A stretch of 64,000 nucleotides of DNA from Pseudoalteromonas ruthenica (GTDB lineage Bacteria > Pseudomonadota > Gammaproteobacteria > Enterobacterales > Alteromonadaceae): NCBI RefSeq assembly GCF_008808095.1, contig NZ_CP023396.1, positions 1,550,001 to 1,614,000 of the forward strand, given 5' to 3'. Below the pieces are notes generated by a model. The model was not told where the DNA came from. It worked only from the letters and a program-made list of their open reading frames with translations, and searched no databases. Each line of letters opens with the position of its first letter. The first letter of the stretch is position 1. Below are positions 55,288 to 63,022 of this stretch, in pieces. Both the position numbers and the translations under genes were made by a program.

Positions 55288-56223
55288 TCAACTGCCTTTT
55301 TTAGCTCGCTGAGCTTGTATTAACAGCAGCTCTGCCTTAGCACCTAGATAAACATACACGCCTAGCCCTATCAGCAACCCCATCACACTCAACATCATCA
55401 GCAGCGCGGCGGTGGTGTACTCTGTCTGCCCCAAAGAAGCCTTGAACATGGTCAATAACGCTTCAATGGAGATGGCAATAAGGATAGTGGAAATAAATCG
55501 CGTAATTGTTCGTCGCGTAGAACTGTGACGGAAGATATCTTTATGCATTAAAATTTCTTCCTCGAGGATGGTTTTACCTAAGTCAAATACGGATAACGCT
55601 AAGGTAATAAAGATAATAATGCCAAAAGGCTGCAGCGGGTCGCTATCACCATTTAGGCTCAGTAATAAGTGCCAAATTTCCATGCTAACGGTGTACATAA
55701 GCACTAATACCAGTGTAAATAAGCTCATAACAATGACACTGTAGCCGGCTTTAAATACGCCACTAAAACGGCTTCGAGAACGGTCCCCCATCACATACTC
55801 CACCAGCTGAGCGAGGTGAATATCAACCACGACATAGCCTTTATTATCGCTACCTTGTTGGCAAGGGGCCATCACCGACACACATAGGTTGCCGGTGGCT
55901 AAAGAGATGTATGGTTCGCTGAGAGTAAATTGGCCCTGCTGCTGCGCCGTGAAGTAAGGCCGAGAGGCTCGACTACACCCCTGCCCGTGCAGGGTATTCC
56001 CTTTGTTATCGATATTGGCTCTCAGTTGCACCGCGTTGCTATCAAGTAAATAACACAGCTCAGCAAAATGGTAATGTTGGCATAGCTTTGCAAAAGCAAG
56101 GTGTGGCTGGTTTTGCCACTGCGGGTGGGCTTGCAAAGACTGAATAAGTGCATCGAGTAAGGGTGTGATGACGCTATGATGCTCTTGATAGCGTTCAATC
56201 ACGCTCAGGTAACTAATGCCCAT
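55288..56223 (-). CDS. PDC-sensor domain membrane protein without kinase domain
   Basis: 311 aa from the ATG at 56221-56223, chosen for AGGAG upstream. Residues about 20-155 form a PDC/Cache-like ligand-sensing domain (RASRPYFTAQQQGQFTLSEP, SLATGNLCVSVMAPC, GYVVVDIHLAQLVEY are its typical strands). At least four hydrophobic segments follow (about 165-190, 202-222, 243-270, 275-300), with acidic/basic loops (LEEEILMHKD). There is no HAMP, kinase, cyclase or methyl-accepting domain. The unusual order (soluble sensor first, no leading membrane helix) puts the sensor in the cytoplasm unless it is exported by another means. It is probably an operon with the receiver protein downstream. Confidence 0.8.
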   Translation of the reverse strand: MGISYLSVIERYQEHHSVITPLLDALIQSLQAHPQWQNQPHLAFAKLCQHYHFAELCYLLDSNAVQLRANIDNKGNTLHGQGCSRASRPYFTAQQQGQFTLSEPYISLATGNLCVSVMAPCQQGSDNKGYVVVDIHLAQLVEYVMGDRSRSRFSGVFKAGYSVIVMSLFTLVLVLMYTVSMEIWHLLLSLNGDSDPLQPFGIIIFITLALSVFDLGKTILEEEILMHKDIFRHSSTRRTITRFISTILIAISIEALLTMFKASLGQTEYTTAALLMMLSVMGLLIGLGVYVYLGAKAELLLIQAQRAKKGS

Positions 56224-56472
56224 GTCGGTGCTCCTCAACCCCTTGCTTGGCAAAGACCGCCGCAGAATTAGTGCCAACTCTATTTTTCTTTTCGTCTTCA
56301 GTACCTTAAATTTTTATTCGCATAATCCGGTGCAGTCATTGCGCCATCAGTGCACAGCGCTGCTTCGAAGTGGTGCACGGTCGCAACTGCTCAGATAAAA
56401 GTAGCAAATTCATGCTCTATTTATATTTTTACCGCTATACTGAGCCCAGGTTTTGTCAAAGAGGAAGACACA

Positions 56473-56898
56473 ATGAAGCAATTATTAGCTGTTATTACCG
56501 TTCTAGCCAGTGCCTTGGTACTGAGTGCTTGTGAAGATGCTAATGAAGCAAAAGAGCAAGCGAAAGACAGTGCGGTCGAAGCAAAAGAAGAGATCAGCCA
56601 AGCATGGGACTCTGCTGTTGCAGATGCTAAAGATCTTAGCGCGCAATTGCACGATGAGTCTTTCGGTGAGCAACTTGATGAGCTTGTTAACGAAACACAA
56701 GCACTTGTTGCCGTAGCCAGTGAAGAAGGTAAAACACATTTAGATAATTTAGTTGCCGATTCTAAAGATCTAGCCCAGCAAGCTTGGGAAGAGTCAAAAG
56801 AAGGTGCCGGTGAATTATCAGAAGAAACAAAAGAAAAGATTGAAGAGCTGAAAGAAAAAATTCGCGCTAAACGCGAAGAGTTAGAAGCGAATCAATAA
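56473..56898 (+). CDS. Small helical lipoprotein
   Basis: 141 aa. Signal sequence with lipobox LSAC (about Cys20) after MKQLLAVITVLASALVLS. The mature part is almost entirely charged, Ala/Glu/Lys-rich helix with repeating 'AKDLAQQAWEESKE / AKDLSAQL' segments; it ends EELKEKIRAKREELEANQ. This resembles periplasmic helical lipoproteins but matches no family I can name. AGGAAG lies before the ATG; the 15 bases around the start (GGAAGACACAATGAA) recur exactly at the second beta-barrel gene (57737). Its own terminator follows. Confidence 0.82.
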   Translation: MKQLLAVITVLASALVLSACEDANEAKEQAKDSAVEAKEEISQAWDSAVADAKDLSAQLHDESFGEQLDELVNETQALVAVASEEGKTHLDNLVADSKDLAQQAWEESKEGAGELSEETKEKIEELKEKIRAKREELEANQ

Positions 56899-56926
56899 CA
56901 GCCACAGTTCAACATTGTGATGCACC

Positions 56927-56953
56927 AAAACCCAGCCTAGCGCTGGGTTTTTT
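56927..56953 (+). terminator. Rho-independent terminator after the helical lipoprotein gene
   Basis: AAAACCCAGC-CTAGC-GCTGGGTTTTTT, 29 bases after the stop. Confidence 0.88.
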
Positions 56954-57058
56954 ATTGTTTGCTGTGTTAGCACCACAGAGTACATCCATTTACTTCGCTA
57001 AATCATTAAGTTAGGATTTTGCATACAATTTTTTGCTCACTACAACAGGGATAATGTT

Positions 57059-57592
57059 ATGAATAAGCTCCTGTGTGCCTTGCTTGGTGCTACCTGCCTG
57101 AATGCCCATGCCGACAATCGTCCTTTTGAACACCCAATGGACTTTTATCTTGGTAGCGATTATCAATTAATGGATTTAAAGACTGTCGGCACGCCCGGAC
57201 AAGCAGATTTTAGCCACGTTAATTTGCGCGGTGGTGTATTTATCTTTGAACAAATTGCTTTGGAGGCACAGCTGGGTGTCTACGACAATGATGACATGGT
57301 TGAGGGGACCACTTATGAGTTAAGCGCTAACCGCGCATTGTTTGTGCGTTTACTCACCCCTCGCCATCGTGGTTTTGCCTTTGATTTAGGATTAGGCTAT
57401 GCCCACACCGAAGTAGATTTAACTAATCAAGCACTTAACCAAAGTATCTCTGACGATGGCTTTGCCTATTCTGCACGCATTGACTACGCCGTGAACCCTA
57501 ACTGGCATGTTGCGCTTGATTACACATCACGTGATTTAGGTAACGAAGTTGAGCTCGACAGCTACGGTTTAGGCGTGAGTTATCACTTTTAA
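57059..57592 (+). CDS. Small outer-membrane beta-barrel protein, paralogue 1
   Basis: 177 aa. A signal peptide (about 1-18, LNAHA) is followed by alternating strands with aromatic girdles and a C-terminal phenylalanine (GLGVSYHF), the classic barrel insertion signal. About eight strands can be drawn (e.g. FYLGSDYQLMDL, HVNLRGGVFIFEQIALEAQLGVY, GFAFDLGLGYAHTEVDL). It shares layout and phrases (DLGLGYAHTEV / DLALGYARTEV, GLGVSYHF / GVGLSYVF) with the next gene, so the two are paralogues. Function unknown; similar to the OmpA-like or attachment-type eight-stranded barrels. Confidence 0.83.
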   Translation: MNKLLCALLGATCLNAHADNRPFEHPMDFYLGSDYQLMDLKTVGTPGQADFSHVNLRGGVFIFEQIALEAQLGVYDNDDMVEGTTYELSANRALFVRLLTPRHRGFAFDLGLGYAHTEVDLTNQALNQSISDDGFAYSARIDYAVNPNWHVALDYTSRDLGNEVELDSYGLGVSYHF

Positions 57593-57736
57593 CCCCTTGT
57601 ATAAAGGCCGCACTATCATGCCATGGGCGCTGCGTTCCTAGCATAGCCTGTTGGCGAAATTTAGGTTACATCTTGTTACCCACTTTAGATACAATTTTGA
57701 TACACTGCTGTGGATCATCTCGAGAAGGAAGACACA

Positions 57737-58249
57737 ATGAAAAAGCAACTGCTGTGCTTAGGCTTGGCGCTCGCGTGCAATTACGCTCACGCCAATGAAT
57801 ATTATATCGGTGCAGATTACCTGCAACTAAGCACCGATTTTGATGGCAATAGCGCCTCCCCCACGGTGAACAATATTAAGCTAGGTGCTGAACTTTACAA
57901 TGGTATTTTCCTTGAGCTTCAAGGCGGAGTGAGTAGCAGCGACGACGATCTTCTAGGTGTCACCACGGACATCGACCAAAATTACAGCGCATTTTTTCGC
58001 TTTCGCTCACCGAATTACGATGGTTTTAGCGTCGATTTAGCCTTAGGTTATGCGCGTACCGAAGTGCTCTTCAGTGGCAAGCCCAGTGTCTATGATGGCT
58101 TAGAAGAATTCTCAGGCTTTGCTTGGGGAGGCAGAGTAAATTATGACCTTCCCTATAATTTTCGTATTAATGCCGATTACCAGCAGCGTTATAACAAAGA
58201 CGATATCCTCATTGACGCGTGGGGCGTTGGTCTGAGTTATGTTTTTTAA
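57737..58249 (+). CDS. Small outer-membrane beta-barrel protein, paralogue 2
   Basis: 170 aa from the ATG at 57737, which has AAGGAAG upstream. A signal peptide (about 1-19, YAHA) is followed by EYYIGADYLQLSTDF, NIKLGAELYNGIFLELQGGV, a GFSVDLALGYARTEV strand and the terminal GVGLSYVF with final Phe. It is a paralogue of the preceding gene. The stop is ten bases before the Big_2 lipoprotein ATG, so the two genes are probably co-transcribed. Confidence 0.83.
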   Translation: MKKQLLCLGLALACNYAHANEYYIGADYLQLSTDFDGNSASPTVNNIKLGAELYNGIFLELQGGVSSSDDDLLGVTTDIDQNYSAFFRFRSPNYDGFSVDLALGYARTEVLFSGKPSVYDGLEEFSGFAWGGRVNYDLPYNFRINADYQQRYNKDDILIDAWGVGLSYVF

Positions 58250-58259
58250 GGATAAAGCA

Positions 58260-59525
58260 ATGAATAAAACTCTATTGGCAAGCAGCCTGCTTTTAAGTTT
58301 AGGCATGCTCAGTGGCTGCAGTGACAATGACAATGCCAACAGCATTAACACCGCATTCGAGAAAGAGCGCCAAAGACAATCTGGTGAACTTATTGAAAGC
58401 ATTTCCATTACTGGCGGTGGCATTCGTATTGAGCCTGGTGATGAGCTGCAACTCAAGGCCACGGGGGTGGACTCAAAAGGCGACTCTCGCGACATTACCA
58501 AAGAGGTGACATGGCAATCCTCACACCCTGATTTTGCGAGCATTAATGACCAGGGTAAAATCACCGCTAAAGCTCAAAGTGACACTGAACAAGGCCTAGT
58601 CACCTTCACTGCGACAACCATCAATGACGTTAGTGAAAGCATCGAAGTATCTATTAAAGACATTCAAGTAGCGAGCCTGACCTTGAGCGCAAACAGTGCC
58701 CGTGCTTATGCCTGTCAACCAAACACAATTACCACCGCCGTCACCTATGATGATGGTTATCAAGGCACCGTGGATAACAACAAGCTGACCTGGGAAGTGG
58801 CAGGCAGCGCCACGGCTTACATCAATGATTTTGGTGTTTTATATACCTCAGATAGCAGTGGTGATGACCTCCAAGTACGCGCCTCCTACGCACAAGCAAA
58901 CAGTAACCAACTCAGTTTCACAACCGCGCCAACACAAATCACCAGCATTCGTTTTGTCGATAACGACGAGCAGAGCTATGAGTCTTTAGACCTTGATTTA
59001 GGTGAGCGCGAAACCTTGCAAGTGCGTGGCACGCTTAACGAGCAAAGTGTTGATGTTACACCGGGTGTGAATTGGGCTGAAAATAACAATGCTATCGCCT
59101 ATATCGAAACAAACCCAAGATTCAGTGGCGCCGTATTGGCAACAGAAAAAGGGGATGGGTTGGTGTATGCGAGCTGCTCAGACTCTGTACAAGACTCCAT
59201 CAGCCTGTCAGTCACTTCTGCGCAAGAAGGTGAGTTATCTGCTATTTTTATAAACGACAATAGCGAAACTATCAGCTTAAATGCAGGTGAAAGCACCGAA
59301 ATACGTGTGTATGCGGATTACACTGGTTTTAGCGACAATATTAACGTCACCGATGCCAGTACGTGGATTATTAATAACAGCTTGGTCACTGCTACCTTAA
59401 ATAAGCGCGCAAGTGACGAAGTGTATTTGAATGTCACTGCAAAGCCGGATGTCAGCGGTGATGCGCTCATGACATTCGGGTTTCTCGAACAAGAACAAAG
59501 CGTTATTTTTGAAATTAGCAACTAA
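58260..59525 (+). CDS. Lipoprotein with bacterial Ig-like (Big_2) domain
   Basis: 421 aa. Signal sequence with lipobox LSGC (Cys20). A Big_2 immunoglobulin-like domain is clear at about 43-135: ESISITGGGIRIEPGDELQL ... VTWQSSHPDFASINDQGKIT. Two or three more beta-sandwich repeats of the same kind follow (TLSANSARAYACQ..., SIRFVDNDEQSYESL..., AIFINDNSETISLNAGESTEI). Such proteins are usually surface-exposed or periplasmic and bind sugars or other proteins. It follows the second beta-barrel gene by ten bases, so it may be displayed with or through it; that is inference. Confidence 0.85.
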   Translation: MNKTLLASSLLLSLGMLSGCSDNDNANSINTAFEKERQRQSGELIESISITGGGIRIEPGDELQLKATGVDSKGDSRDITKEVTWQSSHPDFASINDQGKITAKAQSDTEQGLVTFTATTINDVSESIEVSIKDIQVASLTLSANSARAYACQPNTITTAVTYDDGYQGTVDNNKLTWEVAGSATAYINDFGVLYTSDSSGDDLQVRASYAQANSNQLSFTTAPTQITSIRFVDNDEQSYESLDLDLGERETLQVRGTLNEQSVDVTPGVNWAENNNAIAYIETNPRFSGAVLATEKGDGLVYASCSDSVQDSISLSVTSAQEGELSAIFINDNSETISLNAGESTEIRVYADYTGFSDNINVTDASTWIINNSLVTATLNKRASDEVYLNVTAKPDVSGDALMTFGFLEQEQSVIFEISN

Positions 59526-59541
59526 CTCCTAGTCGTTAACT

Positions 59542-59567
59542 AAAGGCGCCCAGTTGGGCGCTTTTTT
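59542..59567. terminator. Terminator between the Big_2 lipoprotein and the sirtuin gene
   Basis: AAAGGCGCCC-AGTT-GGGCGCTTTTTT. It serves the plus-strand gene, and read on the other strand lies just after the sirtuin stop at 59576. Confidence 0.8.
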
Positions 59568-59575
59568 ATTACCTG

Positions 59576-60298
59576 CTAACCCATACGTTGCACATATTCC
59601 AACGCCGTCATGCGGTGATAAGTCACCTGTGCATGCGCTACTTGCACCGGTTCAGGGTCAACAACCTCAACATCAATGCCTCTGCTTCGGGCAATCTCCA
59701 AAGCCATTTGCGTAATATTGACGCTGAACGAGGTACCAATAAACACGATTTTATCCGCTGATAGCATGCGTTGCTGAGCCTCGGTAATACCATATAGGTC
59801 GGTGTAATACTCATCAAAGAGCAGGACCAAAGGTTTGTAAGAGTGGTATAGCTGGGGCTTTTCACCGTCAATGGCAAAGGCCGCCAGCAACGAAGCATGG
59901 AGGTTCCCCTCATCAATGCTCTCCCAAGGCGCTGGGTATGTCGTCACCGCCTCTCCTTGGTTATGAAATTCGGTCATTAAATCTAAGCGCCCGTGAATAG
60001 CGATATAATTGTTGTTCCCCGCCTTGGCATCTAAGCCATCAATATTTTGGGTGATCAGATTTTTATCGCTGAGCCAGTGATGCACATCATTCGGGCCATG
60101 GTGGCGGTACGTAGCAAAACGATGATAATACCAGGCTAAAAACTCCTTGGGATTATGTTGGTACATGGCCCGAGTTGCCATTTCCATAGGCGTGTAGTGT
60201 GCGCTGCCGATGCGCCAGAACCCATCCTCACCACGAAAGGTGGGAATACCGCTGGCGGCGCTAACCCCGGCACCGGTGATGTATAAAGTGTTACTCAT
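59576..60298 (-). CDS. Sir2-family NAD-dependent deacylase-like protein lacking zinc cysteines
   Basis: 240 aa from the ATG at 60296-60298. The Rossmann core is intact: ITGAGVSAASGIPTFRG (about 7-23) binds NAD, TQNIDGLDAKAG (about 83-94) is the ribose site and the catalytic His is in AIHG (about 100). GTSFSVNIT follows. There is no Cys-X2-Cys pair and no cysteine in the segment where bacterial CobB carries its zinc ribbon (here MTEFHNQGEAVTTYPAPWES). The RPxVVxFGE motif is changed to KPLVLLFDEYY. It may be a deacylase that folds without zinc, an ADP-ribosyl-type enzyme or an NADase; sequence alone does not decide. It begins 36 bases after the histidine kinase gene, so it probably belongs to that operon. 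Confidence 0.85.
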   Translation of the reverse strand: MSNTLYITGAGVSAASGIPTFRGEDGFWRIGSAHYTPMEMATRAMYQHNPKEFLAWYYHRFATYRHHGPNDVHHWLSDKNLITQNIDGLDAKAGNNNYIAIHGRLDLMTEFHNQGEAVTTYPAPWESIDEGNLHASLLAAFAIDGEKPQLYHSYKPLVLLFDEYYTDLYGITEAQQRMLSADKIVFIGTSFSVNITQMALEIARSRGIDVEVVDPEPVQVAHAQVTYHRMTALEYVQRMG

Positions 60299-60334
60299 GC
60301 TGATTTTACATTCGCTTTTGCCTGGCACAACCGA

Positions 60335-61648
60335 CTAAGCAAGGGGCAGGTGCACACGCACTACTAAGCCACCGTGGTGGCGATTGTGTAAACTGATGTC
60401 ACCATGATGCGCCTCGCAAATTTCACGACACAGCGCTAAGCCTAGCCCTGACCCCGTACTTTTAGTGGAGTAAAAGGGCACTAACGCACTGGCCATCACG
60501 GCTTCTGACATGCCTTTACCGCGATCGCGAACCAGTATTTCCTGCTGCGCCTCGCTACAATTCACCTCAACACTGATATCTGCCTCTGGAGAGCCTGATT
60601 CATGGGCATTTTTGAGCAGGTTAATAAGCAATTGCTCAAGCTGAGTATCATCGCCATAGCCCTGCTCTGGCAATTCCCCAAGCAGTGTAAAAGCCCATTG
60701 CTGCGTAAGCCCTTGCATCATATTGTCCCAGCTGAAATGTTTCATCTGCGGTTGTGGTAATTTAGCGAACCGCCCATACCCTTGAACAAACTCACTGAGT
60801 TTACCGATTCGCTCGTCAATCGTTGTAAATACTCGCGCTAAACGGGTGTCTTCAATGCCTTGTGCCAACAACTGCCCAGAGTGCAACATGGATGATACCG
60901 GCGCGAGGGAGTTATTGAGTTCGTGGCTAATTACTCGGATCACCTTTTTCCACACCTGCACTTCTTGGCGTGAGATCTCCCGTGTCATGGGCTTGAGTAT
61001 ATACAAGGTATGAGCTTGATTGTTGAGCAAGAAGTGCCCGGTGGCTAAGTGCCATGTTTGCCGCTGCTCATGTTGCTGCTCAACACTAAATAAGCCCTCT
61101 TTCCCTGCCTGCAAAGCTTGCGCTAACCCGTTTGGCATGCGCGCAAACAATACCGATAATTGCTCACCCTCAACGCGTAAATCGGCAAACAACAAGCTCC
61201 TAGCACTGTGGTTACTGTACACCACCTGCTGTTTGTCATTCACTAATAACAGCGCTTGCGGCGAGCTATGCAGAACCTTATCGAGCATCAATTCTCGTTG
61301 GTATATCCATTGCCGCTCTTGATGTAATTTGCTCGCGGTATCATTGTAAAGCCGACACAAATCGCCCAACTCATCATTTTTGTTATAAGCCAAAGAGGTG
61401 GAAAAATCCCCATCCTTAAAGTTCAACAACCCCGACTCTATAGCCTGGAGCCCTTTCACTCTGGGTGTGACCACATAATGTATAAACATGGCTTGCAGCG
61501 CGCCAAGCGCGACGGCTAAGAGCAACGCCTGCAACACCGATAACAACCCTAGCAATACCCCAGCTACAACCGGCGCACAAACAAACAAGCTCAGCCATGA
61601 GCTCAGCTGCCAGGTAAGGCGACTGGTGGGTGAAGTTAACAGGGCCAT
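60335..61648 (-). CDS. NtrY-like sensor histidine kinase
   Basis: 437 aa. Two closely spaced membrane segments (about 17-38 and 40-60) with almost no periplasmic loop suggest sensing within the membrane. HAMP (about 60-112), a PAS domain (about 118-225: MLDKVLHSSPQALLLVNDKQ), and a phospho-acceptor His242 in VISHELNNSLAPVSSM, the NtrY-like H-box. The ATPase lid shows NLLKNAHESG, RDRGKGM and GSGLGLALCREI. The ATG overlaps the stop of the response regulator (TAATG), so the pair is translationally coupled. Confidence 0.94.
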   Translation of the reverse strand: MALLTSPTSRLTWQLSSWLSLFVCAPVVAGVLLGLLSVLQALLLAVALGALQAMFIHYVVTPRVKGLQAIESGLLNFKDGDFSTSLAYNKNDELGDLCRLYNDTASKLHQERQWIYQRELMLDKVLHSSPQALLLVNDKQQVVYSNHSARSLLFADLRVEGEQLSVLFARMPNGLAQALQAGKEGLFSVEQQHEQRQTWHLATGHFLLNNQAHTLYILKPMTREISRQEVQVWKKVIRVISHELNNSLAPVSSMLHSGQLLAQGIEDTRLARVFTTIDERIGKLSEFVQGYGRFAKLPQPQMKHFSWDNMMQGLTQQWAFTLLGELPEQGYGDDTQLEQLLINLLKNAHESGSPEADISVEVNCSEAQQEILVRDRGKGMSEAVMASALVPFYSTKSTGSGLGLALCREICEAHHGDISLHNRHHGGLVVRVHLPLA

Positions 61649-62973
61649 TAGTATTCAATACCAAATTTCTGCATACGCCGATACAACGCTTGTCGCGATA
61701 AACCAAAATCCCGTGCCACTTTGGCCACCACGCCTTGATGTAGACGCATAGAGTGTTCAATGTCCTGCTTCGAGGGCTCATGTTTTTGCACCTGTGCTTG
61801 TTCAGCACTTTGCAAAGCAAAATCATCTGCCTGTAATTCGCCTTGCGGCTTAAGCACCGCTATACGCTTACAGGCGTTTTCCAACTCGCGTACGTTTCCT
61901 GGCCAACAATGATGACGCAGCGCCTGCTCGGCATGAGGGCTCAGCTCTCGACCTGGTAAAAAGTGCGCAATTAGAGCTGGGATATCATCTTGGCGTTGGC
62001 ACAAAGGTGGCACCGCTAATTCAATGACATTGAGACGATAATATAAGTCTTCGCGAAAACGCCCTTGTTGAATATCACTGCGCAGGTCTGCATTGGTCGC
62101 GGAGATCACCCGCACCGAGACCTTACGGGTTTGCGTGGAGCCCACGCGTTCAAATTCGCCACTTTGCAGCACACGCAACAATTTCATTTGCCCATCGAGT
62201 GATAGGTTACCTATTTCATCAAGGAACAAGGTGCCCCCATCAGCGGCTTCAAAGCGTCCTATGCGTGTGGTTTTGGCTCCGGTAAATGCGCCGGCTTCAG
62301 CGCCAAATAATTCCGCTTCAATTAAGTCGCTAGGCAGTGCCCCGGCATTCACTTTAATAAAGGGCTGTGCTTTGAGTACAGAGTTACGGTGCACAATCTC
62401 AGCAATGCCTTCTTTACCACTGCCATTCGCTCCCGTGATAAGCACAGGCACATCAGCATGGGCCACCTGCAACGCCATATCCACAACCCGCTGCATTGCA
62501 GCACTGGCAAATACCAACCCGGCTAAATCAGCGCCAGCATGAGCTTGGCTGCGCTCTTGGGCTTGGCGTTTAAAGGTTGCATTCTCACTGGCGGCTTCGC
62601 CCAGCGCGACAAGGTTTTCGATGGTCGTTAACAGCTTTTGGTCATCCCAAGGCTTACCAATGTAGTCGGCTGCGCCGGCTTTGACTAATTCCACTGCGGT
62701 ACTGAGCTCGGTCCAAGCGGTGATCAAGACCACCGGAAGGTGTGGGTTGATTTCTCGTAACTGATAAAACAGCGCTCTGCCCTCCTCACCTGAGGTGGTG
62801 TCGGCACTGAAGTTCATATCCTGTAAAACTAAAGCAATGCGTTGATAGCGAACGATATGCAGCGCCTCGGTGGGCGTTTCACAGACCACGGGATGATAAC
62901 CATGAATCTCCAGTAGTAGCGACAATGCTTCCAACACTGCGGTGTTATCGTCAACGATGAGTATCTTTTTCAT
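61648..62973 (-). CDS. Sigma-54-dependent response regulator (NtrC family)
   Basis: 441 aa from the ATG at 62971-62973 (MKKILIVDDN); an ATG three codons upstream and a GTG further up are alternatives. Receiver domain (1-120) with acceptor Asp52 (LVLQDMNF) and Lys in YIGKPWDD. The AAA+ domain has Walker A GANGSGKE, the sigma-54 loop GAFTGA and GGTLFLDEIGN. A C-terminal Fis-type helix-turn-helix (VARDFGLSRQALYRRMQKFG) ends the protein. Its partner kinase follows directly. With the MacB-like permease upstream it probably controls an efflux or lipoprotein-type transporter operon, an arrangement common in Alteromonadales. Confidence 0.95.
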   Translation of the reverse strand: MKKILIVDDNTAVLEALSLLLEIHGYHPVVCETPTEALHIVRYQRIALVLQDMNFSADTTSGEEGRALFYQLREINPHLPVVLITAWTELSTAVELVKAGAADYIGKPWDDQKLLTTIENLVALGEAASENATFKRQAQERSQAHAGADLAGLVFASAAMQRVVDMALQVAHADVPVLITGANGSGKEGIAEIVHRNSVLKAQPFIKVNAGALPSDLIEAELFGAEAGAFTGAKTTRIGRFEAADGGTLFLDEIGNLSLDGQMKLLRVLQSGEFERVGSTQTRKVSVRVISATNADLRSDIQQGRFREDLYYRLNVIELAVPPLCQRQDDIPALIAHFLPGRELSPHAEQALRHHCWPGNVRELENACKRIAVLKPQGELQADDFALQSAEQAQVQKHEPSKQDIEHSMRLHQGVVAKVARDFGLSRQALYRRMQKFGIEY

Positions 62974-63022
62974 ATTATCCATAATGTGGCGGCGCACCTA
63001 TCGGCGCCGCTTGTTATTGTAA

